64,000 bases of DNA, taken from assembly GCA_017521605.1 (NCBI GenBank), contig JAFXCD010000021.1:26418-90417 (forward strand), read 5' to 3'. A program made the translations under genes and the position numbers. This stretch comes from Lachnospiraceae bacterium. GTDB taxonomy: Bacteria > Bacillota > Clostridia > Lachnospirales > Lachnospiraceae. Positions 35,849 to 44,647 of this stretch are shown one piece after another. A model generated the notes under the pieces. It did no database searches. It had not been told where the DNA came from and was given only the letters and a program-made list of their open reading frames with translations. Position 1 is the first letter of the stretch. Each line of letters opens with the position of its first letter.

Positions 35849-36793
35849 ATGAAAGATTATTTTAATAAGTATATTACCCTTCGTAAGCATAACGCGAAGG
35901 TGGCGTTGAAAAAAGCAAAAAGAAGTAAAATGTGTTATGCATTCTTGGCACCCTATGCAATTATATTTGCATTGTTTTATGTGCTGCCGGTAGTGGTTTC
36001 CATTTTCTTTGGTTTTACCTATTATAACGTTTTGGAGTCTCCCAGATTCTTGGGACCCCAGAACTATATCAGCTTAATATTGGAGGATGATATTTTCCTT
36101 ACCAGTATTAAGAATACTTTGTTGATTGCAGTTATTACCGGACCTGTGGGATATATAGCGGCGTTCCTGTTTGCTTGGCTGATTAATGAATTGCCTCGTT
36201 GGATACGAAGCGTAGCGGTTATTATTTTCTATGTTCCTTCCATTACCGGTGTTGCTTGTATTACTATTTTTAGTAACATCTTATTTAAAGGTGACTCCTA
36301 TGGTTTGGTAAATGCATGGTTGATGGAGTGGGGTATAATTGATACCGCTATTCTGTGGTTGTATAATCCTGTGTATATGTTGCCTATCTGTATGATAGCT
36401 ATTTTGTGGCAGAGTTTAGGTACCGGTTTCCTATCCTTCGTTGCAGGTCTTCAGGGTGTGGATCGTTCTCAGTTTGAAGCAGGTTATATGGATGGTATTA
36501 AGAACAGATGGCAGGAGCTCTGGTACATTACATTACCTAATATGAAACCTATGTTGATGTTTGGTGCGGTTATGTCCATTACCGGTGCGTTCAGCCAGAG
36601 TCAGATTCTGATGCAGTTGTGTGGATACCCCAGTACGGACTACGCAGCAAGAACTATCGTAACTCACCTTTACGACTACGGTTTCACCCGTTTCGAAATG
36701 GGTTACGCATCGGCAATAGCAACTGTATTGTTCTTAATGATGATAGTATGTAACAAAGCAATTCAAAGTCTGTTAGGAAGAGTAGGAACCTGA
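35849..36793 (+). CDS. Sugar ABC transporter permease (MalF-like), importer 1
   Basis: 314 aa, six predicted transmembrane helices. The EAA cytoplasmic loop that contacts the ATPase reads EAGYMDGIKNRWQELWYITLPNMKP. N-terminal extension of about 35 charged residues. In operon with the binding-protein fusion upstream and the second permease two bases downstream. It belongs to the CUT1 group that handles di- and oligosaccharides. No cognate ATPase in the window, so a shared MsmK-type ATPase encoded elsewhere is presumed. Confidence 0.92.
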   Translation: MKDYFNKYITLRKHNAKVALKKAKRSKMCYAFLAPYAIIFALFYVLPVVVSIFFGFTYYNVLESPRFLGPQNYISLILEDDIFLTSIKNTLLIAVITGPVGYIAAFLFAWLINELPRWIRSVAVIIFYVPSITGVACITIFSNILFKGDSYGLVNAWLMEWGIIDTAILWLYNPVYMLPICMIAILWQSLGTGFLSFVAGLQGVDRSQFEAGYMDGIKNRWQELWYITLPNMKPMLMFGAVMSITGAFSQSQILMQLCGYPSTDYAARTIVTHLYDYGFTRFEMGYASAIATVLFLMMIVCNKAIQSLLGRVGT

Positions 36794-36794
36794 T

Positions 36795-37697
36795 ATGAGC
36801 AAGAAGATAAAAGAAAAGAATGTAGAAAAAGAATATCGCAAAAAGCTGATCAAAAAAAGGAAACCGAACCGTTCCATAGCAGGAGATATTGCTTTGTATG
36901 TATTTCTTGGAGTTATGGCATGGTTAATGGCAGTGCCGTTGATTTATCAGATCAACAATGCTATGAAGCCACTGGATGAATTATTTAGATATCCACCCAG
37001 AATGTTTGCGTTGAACCCCACATTTGATAACTTTTTTGATTTGTTTGTAACCATGGGTAAATCATGGGTTTCCTTTACAAGATACCTGTTCAATACCCTG
37101 TTTGTTACAGTAATTGGTACTGCGGGACATTTGCTGATTGCATCAATGGGTGCATTCGTACTTGCAAAGTATGAATTTCCCGGAGCGCAGACCTTCTTTA
37201 AAATCGTAACCGTATCCATGATGTTTGTATATCAGGTTACACAGATTCCGAACTATTTAATCTTAAATGGTTTGAATATGATTGACAGCTACTGGGCAAT
37301 TATTATTCCTGCATTTGCTTCACCCACCGGATTCTTCCTGATGAAGCAGTTTATGGAAGGTCTTCCCAGTACATTGATTGAAGCAGCAAAGATTGACGGT
37401 GCTAATGAATGGAGAGTATTCTCTAAAATTGTTATGCCTAACGTAAAGCCTGCATTAATGACCATGATTATCTTCTCTGTACAGGCATTGTGGAACAATC
37501 CTGCGTCCATGTACATTTATTCGGAAGAGAAGAAGACACTGGTATTCGCCATGAATCAGATTCAGGGTGGTGGTATTGCCAGAATGGGTCAAGGTGCTGC
37601 AGTTGCGGTAGTGCTTATGATTGTACCTATTTTGACTTTCATTATTTCTGAAAGTCAGATTCTGGAAACCATGGCAAGCTCCGGCTTGAAAGACTAA
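36795..37697 (+). CDS. Carbohydrate ABC transporter permease (MalG-like), importer 1
   Basis: 300 aa, six predicted helices. EAA loop: EAAKIDGANEWRVFSKIVMPNVKP. Strongly basic N-terminus before the first helix. ATG 36795 is one base after the previous stop, so translation is coupled. Partner of the permease at 35849 in a CUT1 importer. Confidence 0.92.
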   Translation: MSKKIKEKNVEKEYRKKLIKKRKPNRSIAGDIALYVFLGVMAWLMAVPLIYQINNAMKPLDELFRYPPRMFALNPTFDNFFDLFVTMGKSWVSFTRYLFNTLFVTVIGTAGHLLIASMGAFVLAKYEFPGAQTFFKIVTVSMMFVYQVTQIPNYLILNGLNMIDSYWAIIIPAFASPTGFFLMKQFMEGLPSTLIEAAKIDGANEWRVFSKIVMPNVKPALMTMIIFSVQALWNNPASMYIYSEEKKTLVFAMNQIQGGGIARMGQGAAVAVVLMIVPILTFIISESQILETMASSGLKD

Positions 37698-37714
37698 TGT
37701 AAGAGAGGTGGCAT

Positions 37715-39217
37715 ATGAAGAAAATAATAACAGGAATTGCCGCATTTGCATTAGCGGCAATGGTATTTGCAGAGAGTACACTTCCTGCATTTGCAATGAA
37801 CAAGAGTTATACATATAACTATGATTATTGGGGAGATGTACAGAATTCACCGGATTTTTACAGTGTACAAAATGTGTACACTACTACAGAATTGGGTTTA
37901 GATAAGCCCATGAAAACACCACAGGGCTTGTATGCTTTTGGAGATTCCCTTTATGTATGTGATACCGGTAATAACCGTATTATCGAGTTGTCTAGAGGAG
38001 AGAGTGGTACACTTTCAGTAGTTAGATATATCGATGAATTTAAGGGTGATTTGGAAGTTACTACTTTTAGTTCTCCCACTGACGTGGCTATTTCCGAAGA
38101 AGGTGATATGTATATTGCTGATAAGGGTAATGCCAGAATTTTAAAGCTGGATAAGGATTTGAATTATGTAATGCAGTTCAATATTCCGGTTGATGCTTCT
38201 ATAGAAGAAAATACCACATTCCAGCCTAACAAATTGGCAATTGATACCGCAGGACGTGTATATTGCGTGGCAACCGGTATTAATAAAGGTCTTATTAAGT
38301 ATGAGCCTGATGGAACCTTTTCGCAGTTCTTAGGTGCTACAGAAGTTTCATATAACTTCCTGGAATACTTAAAGAAGAGATTTGCAACACAGGCACAAAG
38401 AGAAAAGATGGTTTCCTTTGTTCCTACCGAGTATGATAATATTTATATGGATTATGAAGGATTCATATATGCATGTATCGGTAGTGTGAAAGAAGAAGAT
38501 TTGAAAGCAGGAACAGTAAATGCAGTAAGACGTCTTAATATGATGGGTCAGGATATTCTGGTACGTAATGGTGAGTTCCCTGTTTATGGTGATATCTACA
38601 TGGGTAACGGTGGTGGTGTTACAGGACCTTCAAGATTTACAGATGTAACCTGCTTTGACAATGATGTTTATGTATGCTTGGATAAAAACCGTGGACGACT
38701 TTTTGGTTATGATGACCAGGGTGAGCTGGTATTTGCTTTTGGTGGTAACGGTAACCACGATGGTTATTTCAGACAGCCTACAGCTATCGAACATATTGGT
38801 ACAGACTTGTATGTATTAGACGGTTTGTCTTGTAGCATTACTGTATTTGCCACTACAGAATTCGGACAGTATGTATATGATGCAATGGAACAGTTCGATA
38901 AGGGTGAGTACGATGCATCAGAGCAGTCATGGATAAAGGCAAAAGAATTAAATGGTAATTATAACTTGGCTTATATCGGAATCGGTCGTGCTTTACTTCG
39001 TCAGGAAAAGTACAAAGAAGCAATGGAATACTTTGAGTTAAAGTATGATGCAGATAATTACTCCAAAGCTTATAAGCAGTATCGTAAGATTTGGATTGAA
39101 GAAAATATCGGATTAATTGTACTTGTTATTGTGCTTGTGTTCCTGGTACCTCTTGGAATCGGTAAGGTTAGAAGTATTAAACGTGAAATCGATATGGCGG
39201 ATATTTTTAGAGTCTAA
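37715..39217 (+). CDS. NHL-repeat protein with TPR-like segment and C-terminal membrane anchor
   Basis: 500 aa. Signal peptide (cleavage after AFA near residue 27). Residues 45-380 are NHL-type beta-propeller repeats (MKTPQGLYAFGDSLYVCDTGN, then NRIIEL; FSSPTDVAISEEGDMYIADKGN, then ARILKL; FRQPTAIEHIGTDLYVLDG). A TPR-like pair follows (about 390-450; AYIGIGRALLRQEKYKEAMEYFE). One transmembrane helix is near 465-485, with a short cytoplasmic tail. The propeller is therefore outside the cell, tethered next to the importer. Lies between two permease pairs in one operon. NHL propellers mostly bind protein or RNA, so a scaffold or sensor role is plausible but unproven. Confidence 0.82.
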   Translation: MKKIITGIAAFALAAMVFAESTLPAFAMNKSYTYNYDYWGDVQNSPDFYSVQNVYTTTELGLDKPMKTPQGLYAFGDSLYVCDTGNNRIIELSRGESGTLSVVRYIDEFKGDLEVTTFSSPTDVAISEEGDMYIADKGNARILKLDKDLNYVMQFNIPVDASIEENTTFQPNKLAIDTAGRVYCVATGINKGLIKYEPDGTFSQFLGATEVSYNFLEYLKKRFATQAQREKMVSFVPTEYDNIYMDYEGFIYACIGSVKEEDLKAGTVNAVRRLNMMGQDILVRNGEFPVYGDIYMGNGGGVTGPSRFTDVTCFDNDVYVCLDKNRGRLFGYDDQGELVFAFGGNGNHDGYFRQPTAIEHIGTDLYVLDGLSCSITVFATTEFGQYVYDAMEQFDKGEYDASEQSWIKAKELNGNYNLAYIGIGRALLRQEKYKEAMEYFELKYDADNYSKAYKQYRKIWIEENIGLIVLVIVLVFLVPLGIGKVRSIKREIDMADIFRV

Positions 39218-39231
39218 CGGAGGAGGCAGAT

Positions 39232-39888
39232 ATGATAGAGTTGTTAAAAGAAAAATCTACATGGCAGCGTTATACTAAATCGCTGAAATTTGCATTGTAC
39301 TGCATGACTCATCCGTTAGATGGTTTCTGGGATTTGACCCATGAAAAAAGAGGTACATATGCAGCAGCAAACACAATTTTGATTCTGACATTGATTGCCA
39401 GAGTTGCAAGCTTACGTTTTACCAGTTTTGTTATTGATCCAATTTACTGGGAAGACATAAATATCTTTACCTATATCGCCAGTGTATTATTTCCCTTGGC
39501 ATTATGGGTGCTTGGAAACTGGGGACTTACCACCTTGTTTGATGGTAAGGGGAGATTAGGACAGGTATATATGGGAACCTGCTATGCGATTGCACCCTAC
39601 CCTCTTCTTCAGTTCCCTATGATGATTATGAGTAACTTTATAACAGTTGATGAAGCAGCATTTTACAGCATGCTTGGATATATTTCATTGGGTTGGGCAG
39701 CATTCTTAATTATTTTTGCAATGCAGCAGATTCATGAGTTCTCACCAAGCAAGAACGTTTTGTTTACAATTGCAAGTTTATTTGCAATGTTAGTAATGGT
39801 ATTTATCCTGTTGTTATTCTTTAGTATGATTTCACAGGGTGTTGCATACTTTATCTCATTAGCCAAGGAATTATTATTCCGACTATAG
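39232..39888 (+). CDS. Yip1-family membrane protein
   Basis: 218 aa with five or six hydrophobic segments. The N-terminal amphipathic part KFALYCMTHPLDGFWDLTHEKRG is the typical entry to the bacterial Yip1 domain (PxxxFxxlk pattern). The body carries GQVYMGTCYAIAPYPLLQFP, a conserved YIP1 block. Function of bacterial Yip1 proteins is unknown; here it is encoded with an NHL protein and a DUF5696 protein inside a sugar importer operon. ATG 39232 follows CGGAGGAGG, 14 bp after the previous stop. Confidence 0.82.
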   Translation: MIELLKEKSTWQRYTKSLKFALYCMTHPLDGFWDLTHEKRGTYAAANTILILTLIARVASLRFTSFVIDPIYWEDINIFTYIASVLFPLALWVLGNWGLTTLFDGKGRLGQVYMGTCYAIAPYPLLQFPMMIMSNFITVDEAAFYSMLGYISLGWAAFLIIFAMQQIHEFSPSKNVLFTIASLFAMLVMVFILLLFFSMISQGVAYFISLAKELLFRL

Positions 39889-39934
39889 CGTTTTTACAAT
39901 ATAGGAAATGGTTAATTGGAGGATAGGAGAAATA

Positions 39935-42535
39935 ATGAAAAAGGAAAAGAAAGTTCAATCAGGAAAAGCAGCAAGAAGAAAAGCTGCTATAGTGAAAGCA
40001 ATTAAGAGTTTAGCCCTTCCTGTGATTTTGTGTGCAATAATTTTTGCGGGTGTATATTTCGTAGTTACCTTCCAGGCGAAGGAAGCGGAACTGAAGAAAA
40101 TCGAAATTAAGGGATATGATGGTGGTGAAACACCCATAGTGCTGGAGAATGATGATCTCGTATTTACTTTGGATCCCACAACCACACAATTTGAACTCAT
40201 GGTGAAGGAAACCGGTAAGGTATGGTATTCTACTCCCGTTGATGCAGCCAATGATGTTATGGCTCTGACTGCTGAAAAGAGTAAATTACAATCTACACTG
40301 ATTATGACATTCAGTAAGGATACCGGTTTGGAAACGGAATATAATAATTTTGGTTACAGTATTAATAACGGTTTATATAACATTGAGGCCGGAGAAGATT
40401 ATGTGAGAATTGATTATACTCTGGGTGATATTGAACGAGAGTATTACATCCCTCCTGTTACAACCGCTACTAAGTTTAATGAGTGGTTGTCTAAGATGGA
40501 GCTTAAGGATCAGAATAAGTTGAAGGATTATTACAAGAAATATGATATCAACAAGCTTGGCAGAAAAGATAATAAGGAAGAATTATTAGAGAAGTATCCT
40601 ATTTTGGCAGACGAAGTTATTTATGTATTGCGTGATACTACCCAAGGTAAGATTCGTGTAGACTTTGAGAAGATCTTTGCTGATGCAGGATACACTATGG
40701 AAGATTATGAAGCAGATAAAATCTTGAACCAATCAGAAACAACCACTGATAAGCCGGTATTCAATATAAGCATGATTTATCGTCTGGAAGGTGATGAACT
40801 GGTTGTTGAAGTTCCATTAAAGGATTTGGAATATCAGGCTGATGATCCGATTTATAAAATCAGTATGTTACCTTACTTCGGTGCGGGTGGCACGACTGAT
40901 GAAGGCTTCCTGCTTGTTCCCGAAGGTGGTGGAGCGATTATCAACTTTAATAATGGAAAAACAGCACAGAATCAGTACTATACTAATATGTATGGTAGAG
41001 ATTATGCACTTGTTTTGAAAGATTTAGTAAACTATCCCAGTGCAAACTTTAATGCATTTGGTATTGCAAACGGAGAAGATTCCTTTATTTGTATGTTAGA
41101 AGGTGGTGCTCCTTATGCAGCTGTTCAGGCAGATATTTCAGGAAGAAATCATAGCTATAATTATGTAAATGCTGCTTATACAGTATGCTTTAGAGAGCAG
41201 TATGATGTAGGAGCAATTGCTAGTTCGGATATTTATGTTTATATTGATGAATTACCGGACGAAACTCTTTCACAGAGATATCGATTTGTAAATTCTAATA
41301 GTTATGTTGATATGGCAAAGGAATATCAGGATTATTTACTTGATAATTATGGTGATGTTCTGACTGCCAATGCTGATACATCTACTCCTGTTGCCTTTGA
41401 AATTGTAGGTGCAGTAGATAAGGTTCGTCAGATTTTAGGTGTTCCTACTTCAATGCCGCTGAAGCTCACTACCTTTAAAGAAGCCGGTGAGTTGATTACA
41501 CAATTGAAGAATGATGGCATCAACAATATGACAGTTAAGCTTTCAGGCTGGTGTAATGGTGGTGTTAAGCAACAGATGCTTACCAAAGTAAAACCCATTT
41601 CTTCACTGGGTGGTAAGAAGGGCTTAAACAACTTGATAGATACAGCCAAGAATTTAGGCGTTGATTTGTATTTGGAAGGTATTACACAGTATGCACATAA
41701 CAGCAATCTTCTGGATGGATTCTTCTCATATAGAGATGCAGCGAAGACCATTGCAAAGGAACGTGCAGAGCTTTTCCAGTATAGTGCAGTAACTTATGCA
41801 GCAAGAGAAGGTGCAGAAAGCTATTGGTTATTACATACAGACTTGGCGCATGAAATGACTGACAATCTGATAAAGGCAACCAGTGGTTATGGCACAGGTG
41901 TAGCATTTAAGGATTTGGGTATGGATTTATCATCTGACTTCTATAAAAAGGATGTAAGAAGCAGACAATCTGTTATGAATGGTCAGGTAGAAAAACTGAA
42001 ATCCGTAAAAACATCCGGTCAGAATATTTTAATTAACTATGGTAATTTATATGCACTTCCTTATAGTACAATGATTACCAATATGGAACTGGAAGGTAAT
42101 AAGCATACACTTTTGGATGCAAATGTTCCATTCTTACAGACCGCAATTCATGGTTATGTGAATTATACGGGCACACCTATTAACATCAGTGGAAATGACG
42201 TAGAAGAAGTTCTTGCCGCTGCTGAGTATGGTGCTGGTTTACATTTTACCATTATGAAAGAATCAGCATTTGCTCTTCAGAAGACACTTTATACAGAGTA
42301 CTATGGTTCTGATTATGCAACATGGCATGACAGAATGCTTGAAATTTACACCAGATACAATTCCGAGCTCGGTCATACTTATAATCAGCAAATTGTTGAC
42401 CACAAGGTTTATACAGAAGATGTAAGATGTACTACTTATGAAGATGGTACTAAGGTATATGTAAATTATGGCAACAAGGATTATACTACCGAAGATGGCT
42501 TGATTCCTGCAAGCGATTATAAGGTTGTTCGGTAA
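39935..42535 (+). CDS. DUF5696 protein, membrane-anchored, glycosidase-like fold suspected
   Basis: 866 aa from ATG 39935 (GGATAGGAGA in front); the ATG at 39908 is upstream of that site. Basic N-terminus, one transmembrane helix (about 22-45), and the rest outside. Residues 60-430 are beta-rich (VLENDDLVFTLDPTTTQFELMV). Residues about 440-760 alternate strands and helices like a (beta/alpha)8 barrel (NMTVKLSGWCNGG, GVDLYLEGI, YWLLHTDLAHEM, GVAFKDLGMDLSSDFY, ILINYGNLYALPY, then HGYVNYTGTPIN). The last part is a short beta domain. Layout and the HGYV...PIN pattern recall family GH101-like clans, but no catalytic residues can be named. It is embedded between the importer permeases. Confidence 0.78.
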   Translation: MKKEKKVQSGKAARRKAAIVKAIKSLALPVILCAIIFAGVYFVVTFQAKEAELKKIEIKGYDGGETPIVLENDDLVFTLDPTTTQFELMVKETGKVWYSTPVDAANDVMALTAEKSKLQSTLIMTFSKDTGLETEYNNFGYSINNGLYNIEAGEDYVRIDYTLGDIEREYYIPPVTTATKFNEWLSKMELKDQNKLKDYYKKYDINKLGRKDNKEELLEKYPILADEVIYVLRDTTQGKIRVDFEKIFADAGYTMEDYEADKILNQSETTTDKPVFNISMIYRLEGDELVVEVPLKDLEYQADDPIYKISMLPYFGAGGTTDEGFLLVPEGGGAIINFNNGKTAQNQYYTNMYGRDYALVLKDLVNYPSANFNAFGIANGEDSFICMLEGGAPYAAVQADISGRNHSYNYVNAAYTVCFREQYDVGAIASSDIYVYIDELPDETLSQRYRFVNSNSYVDMAKEYQDYLLDNYGDVLTANADTSTPVAFEIVGAVDKVRQILGVPTSMPLKLTTFKEAGELITQLKNDGINNMTVKLSGWCNGGVKQQMLTKVKPISSLGGKKGLNNLIDTAKNLGVDLYLEGITQYAHNSNLLDGFFSYRDAAKTIAKERAELFQYSAVTYAAREGAESYWLLHTDLAHEMTDNLIKATSGYGTGVAFKDLGMDLSSDFYKKDVRSRQSVMNGQVEKLKSVKTSGQNILINYGNLYALPYSTMITNMELEGNKHTLLDANVPFLQTAIHGYVNYTGTPINISGNDVEEVLAAAEYGAGLHFTIMKESAFALQKTLYTEYYGSDYATWHDRMLEIYTRYNSELGHTYNQQIVDHKVYTEDVRCTTYEDGTKVYVNYGNKDYTTEDGLIPASDYKVVR

Positions 42536-42575
42536 TTTGTAAATGTAGAAGATTTCGTTAGAAAGGGCTATTGAT

Positions 42576-43484
42576 ATGAAGAAGCAAAAGAATAAATTGG
42601 CTGGTCTTCAAAAGCGTAAGGCAATATCAGGATATTTGTTCATATCACCATTTATCATTGGATTTTTAGTGTTCATGGTGAAACCACTATTCACTTCACT
42701 GTACATGAGCTTTTGTGATGTGCAGATTAGTGCAGGTGAGTTTAATCCTGTATGGAAAGGTATTTTCAATTATGAGAATGCATTTCTAAAGGATCCTAAT
42801 TTTTCCAGCCTGTTGTTAACAGAATTAGGTAGAATGTTTGTATATACATTAGCAATCATGGTATTTAGTTTCTTTGTGGCATTGATACTGAATCAGGAGT
42901 TTAAAGGACGTGCGTTTGTGCGTGCAATTTTCTTCCTTCCGGTTATTCTTTCCTCCGGTGTTATCATCGGTTTGGAAAGTAATAATCAGGTTATGGCACA
43001 GCTGGCACAGACCGTTGAAGCGTCAGCAGAAGGTATCAGTGTTACGGCGGCAGTGGAAGAATTATTAAGAACAGCCAACATTGGTATGAAAGCTTTTGAA
43101 AAGGTTTTTGAAGTTATTGATAATATTTATGATGTTGCAATTTCGTCCGGTATTCAGATTATTATATTCTTGTCCGGTTTACAGACTATTTCATCTAGTA
43201 TGTATGAAGCTGCAAGCATCGAAGGCTGTACTAAATGGGAAAGTCTTTGGAAGATTACCTTCCCTATGGTGAGTTCTTTGTTATTGGTTAACTGGATTTA
43301 TACGGTAATCGATTTCTGTATGAGAACAGATAATCAGGTTATCAGTAAGATATCCAATACTATGGGACGTGAATTGGATTACGGTTCAGCATCCGCAATG
43401 TCATGGGTATATTTTGTGATTGTAATGGTGTATATTGCGATTACTTCTCTTATTATTTCTAAGGGGGTATACTATTATGACTAA
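42576..43484 (+). CDS. Sugar ABC transporter permease (MalF-like), importer 2, with loop insertion
   Basis: 302 aa. Typical permease start (AISGYLFISPFIIGFLVFMVKPLFTSLYMS) and EAA loop (EAASIEGCTKWESLWKITFPMVSS). Between the third and fourth core helices, after FLPVILSSGVIIGLE, there are about 65 mostly polar residues (SNNQVMAQLAQTVEASAEGI onward) where related permeases have a short loop; this faces outside. The C-terminus is unusually short after the last helix. Its last codons overlap the next permease gene by 8 bp. Presumed partner of the lipoprotein at 44648. Confidence 0.9.
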   Translation: MKKQKNKLAGLQKRKAISGYLFISPFIIGFLVFMVKPLFTSLYMSFCDVQISAGEFNPVWKGIFNYENAFLKDPNFSSLLLTELGRMFVYTLAIMVFSFFVALILNQEFKGRAFVRAIFFLPVILSSGVIIGLESNNQVMAQLAQTVEASAEGISVTAAVEELLRTANIGMKAFEKVFEVIDNIYDVAISSGIQIIIFLSGLQTISSSMYEAASIEGCTKWESLWKITFPMVSSLLLVNWIYTVIDFCMRTDNQVISKISNTMGRELDYGSASAMSWVYFVIVMVYIAITSLIISKGVYYYD

Positions 43485-44478
43485 AACAAAAAAAGTAAAT
43501 GAAAATGGCTTCTGGGAAAGAAACCGAAAGTCAGAGGGTTATCTCTTAAAGAGAACCATAATGAACATAAGCGTAAGTATTGTAAGATTTATCCTGTTGT
43601 TTGGTTTATGTTTCCTTATTTTACAGCCTATTTTCAATAAAATTTCTGTAAGTTTTATGGAAGAAACGGACTTATTCAATCCTATTGTAATTTCCATACC
43701 GGAGCATTTTACTACGGAAAACTATAAGATGGCAGCAACTCTTATGGATTATAAAAAGTCTATGGTGAATTCTTCAGTAGTATCAGTAACAATAGCACTT
43801 CTTCAGATTGCAGTATGTACATTGGTTGGATACGGCTTTGCCAGATTTGAGTTTCCATTAAAGAAATTCTGGTTTGCATGTGTTATGTTGATTATTTTAG
43901 TTCCGCCTCAGACTATTTCCACATCATTGCATCTGCATTTTAGATTCTTTGATATTTTGGGTTTGAAAGAAGCTTTGACCGGTTCTACATGGAACTTAAG
44001 AGGTTCTAAAATTCCATATTATTTGATGAGCGCAGGTTGTATGGGATTGAAGAATGGTTTATATATATTCATGATTCGTCAGTTCTTCCGTACAATCCCT
44101 AAGGATTTGGAAGAAGCGGCATATGTAGACGGATGTGGAACTTTGAAGACATTCTTTAGAATTATGCTTCCTGAAGCAAAACCGATATTAACATCTTGTT
44201 TTTTATTTGCATTTGTATGGCAGTGGACAGATGGTTTCTATTCGAATTTGTTCTTAGGAACAACCCAGTTGGTAAGTACTTCACTTTCACGTATTGTTGA
44301 TAGCTTGGGTGCGTTACTCATGCGTGAGCTGGGTGCTACGGTTACAGTTTCTATTGCATATTCAAACTGTATTCTTGCAACCGGTACCTTGATGATTATC
44401 CTTCCATTAATCATTATCTATCTGTTTGCACAGAGAGCGTTTGTGGAAAGTATCAGTAGTTCTGGTATTAAAATGTAA
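43477..44478 (+). CDS. Carbohydrate ABC transporter permease (MalG-like), importer 2
   Basis: 333 aa from ATG 43477 (AAGGGGG at 43461-43467); an upstream start at 43435 lies in the previous gene. Six helices after a 25-residue charged N-terminus. EAA loop: EAAYVDGCGTLKTFFRIMLPEAKP. A longer loop than usual between helices three and four (LHLHFRFFDILGLKEALTGS) contains a hydrophilic stretch facing outside. Completes the second permease pair of the operon. Confidence 0.91.
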   Translation: MTKTKKVNENGFWERNRKSEGYLLKRTIMNISVSIVRFILLFGLCFLILQPIFNKISVSFMEETDLFNPIVISIPEHFTTENYKMAATLMDYKKSMVNSSVVSVTIALLQIAVCTLVGYGFARFEFPLKKFWFACVMLIILVPPQTISTSLHLHFRFFDILGLKEALTGSTWNLRGSKIPYYLMSAGCMGLKNGLYIFMIRQFFRTIPKDLEEAAYVDGCGTLKTFFRIMLPEAKPILTSCFLFAFVWQWTDGFYSNLFLGTTQLVSTSLSRIVDSLGALLMRELGATVTVSIAYSNCILATGTLMIILPLIIIYLFAQRAFVESISSSGIKM

Positions 44479-44518
44479 ATATTGTAGCGATTTGTACAAA
44501 TTTTACTATATTTAGTAA

Positions 44519-44547
44519 TTGTACATTTGAAAATTATATGTTATAAT
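44519..44547 (+). promoter_or_regulatory. Promoter of the solute-binding lipoprotein gene
   Basis: TTGTAC (44519-44524), 17-bp spacer, TATAAT (44542-44547), about 100 bp before the ATG at 44648, which has AAGGAGG. A separate promoter lets the binding protein exceed its permeases. Confidence 0.6.
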
Positions 44548-44647
44548 AATCATGATATGAATTGTGAAAGTCTTCTGAGGGAACCCGGAAAAGATCTTCA
44601 GAGACAAAGGCAAGTAGCAGATTTATATATTTTAAGGAGGAAAAAAA

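Noticed and set aside
44575-44625. Imperfect hairpin (GTCTTCTGA... / ...TCTTCAGAGAC) in the SBP leader
   Set aside because: Pairing is broken by several mismatches and I cannot distinguish it from chance.
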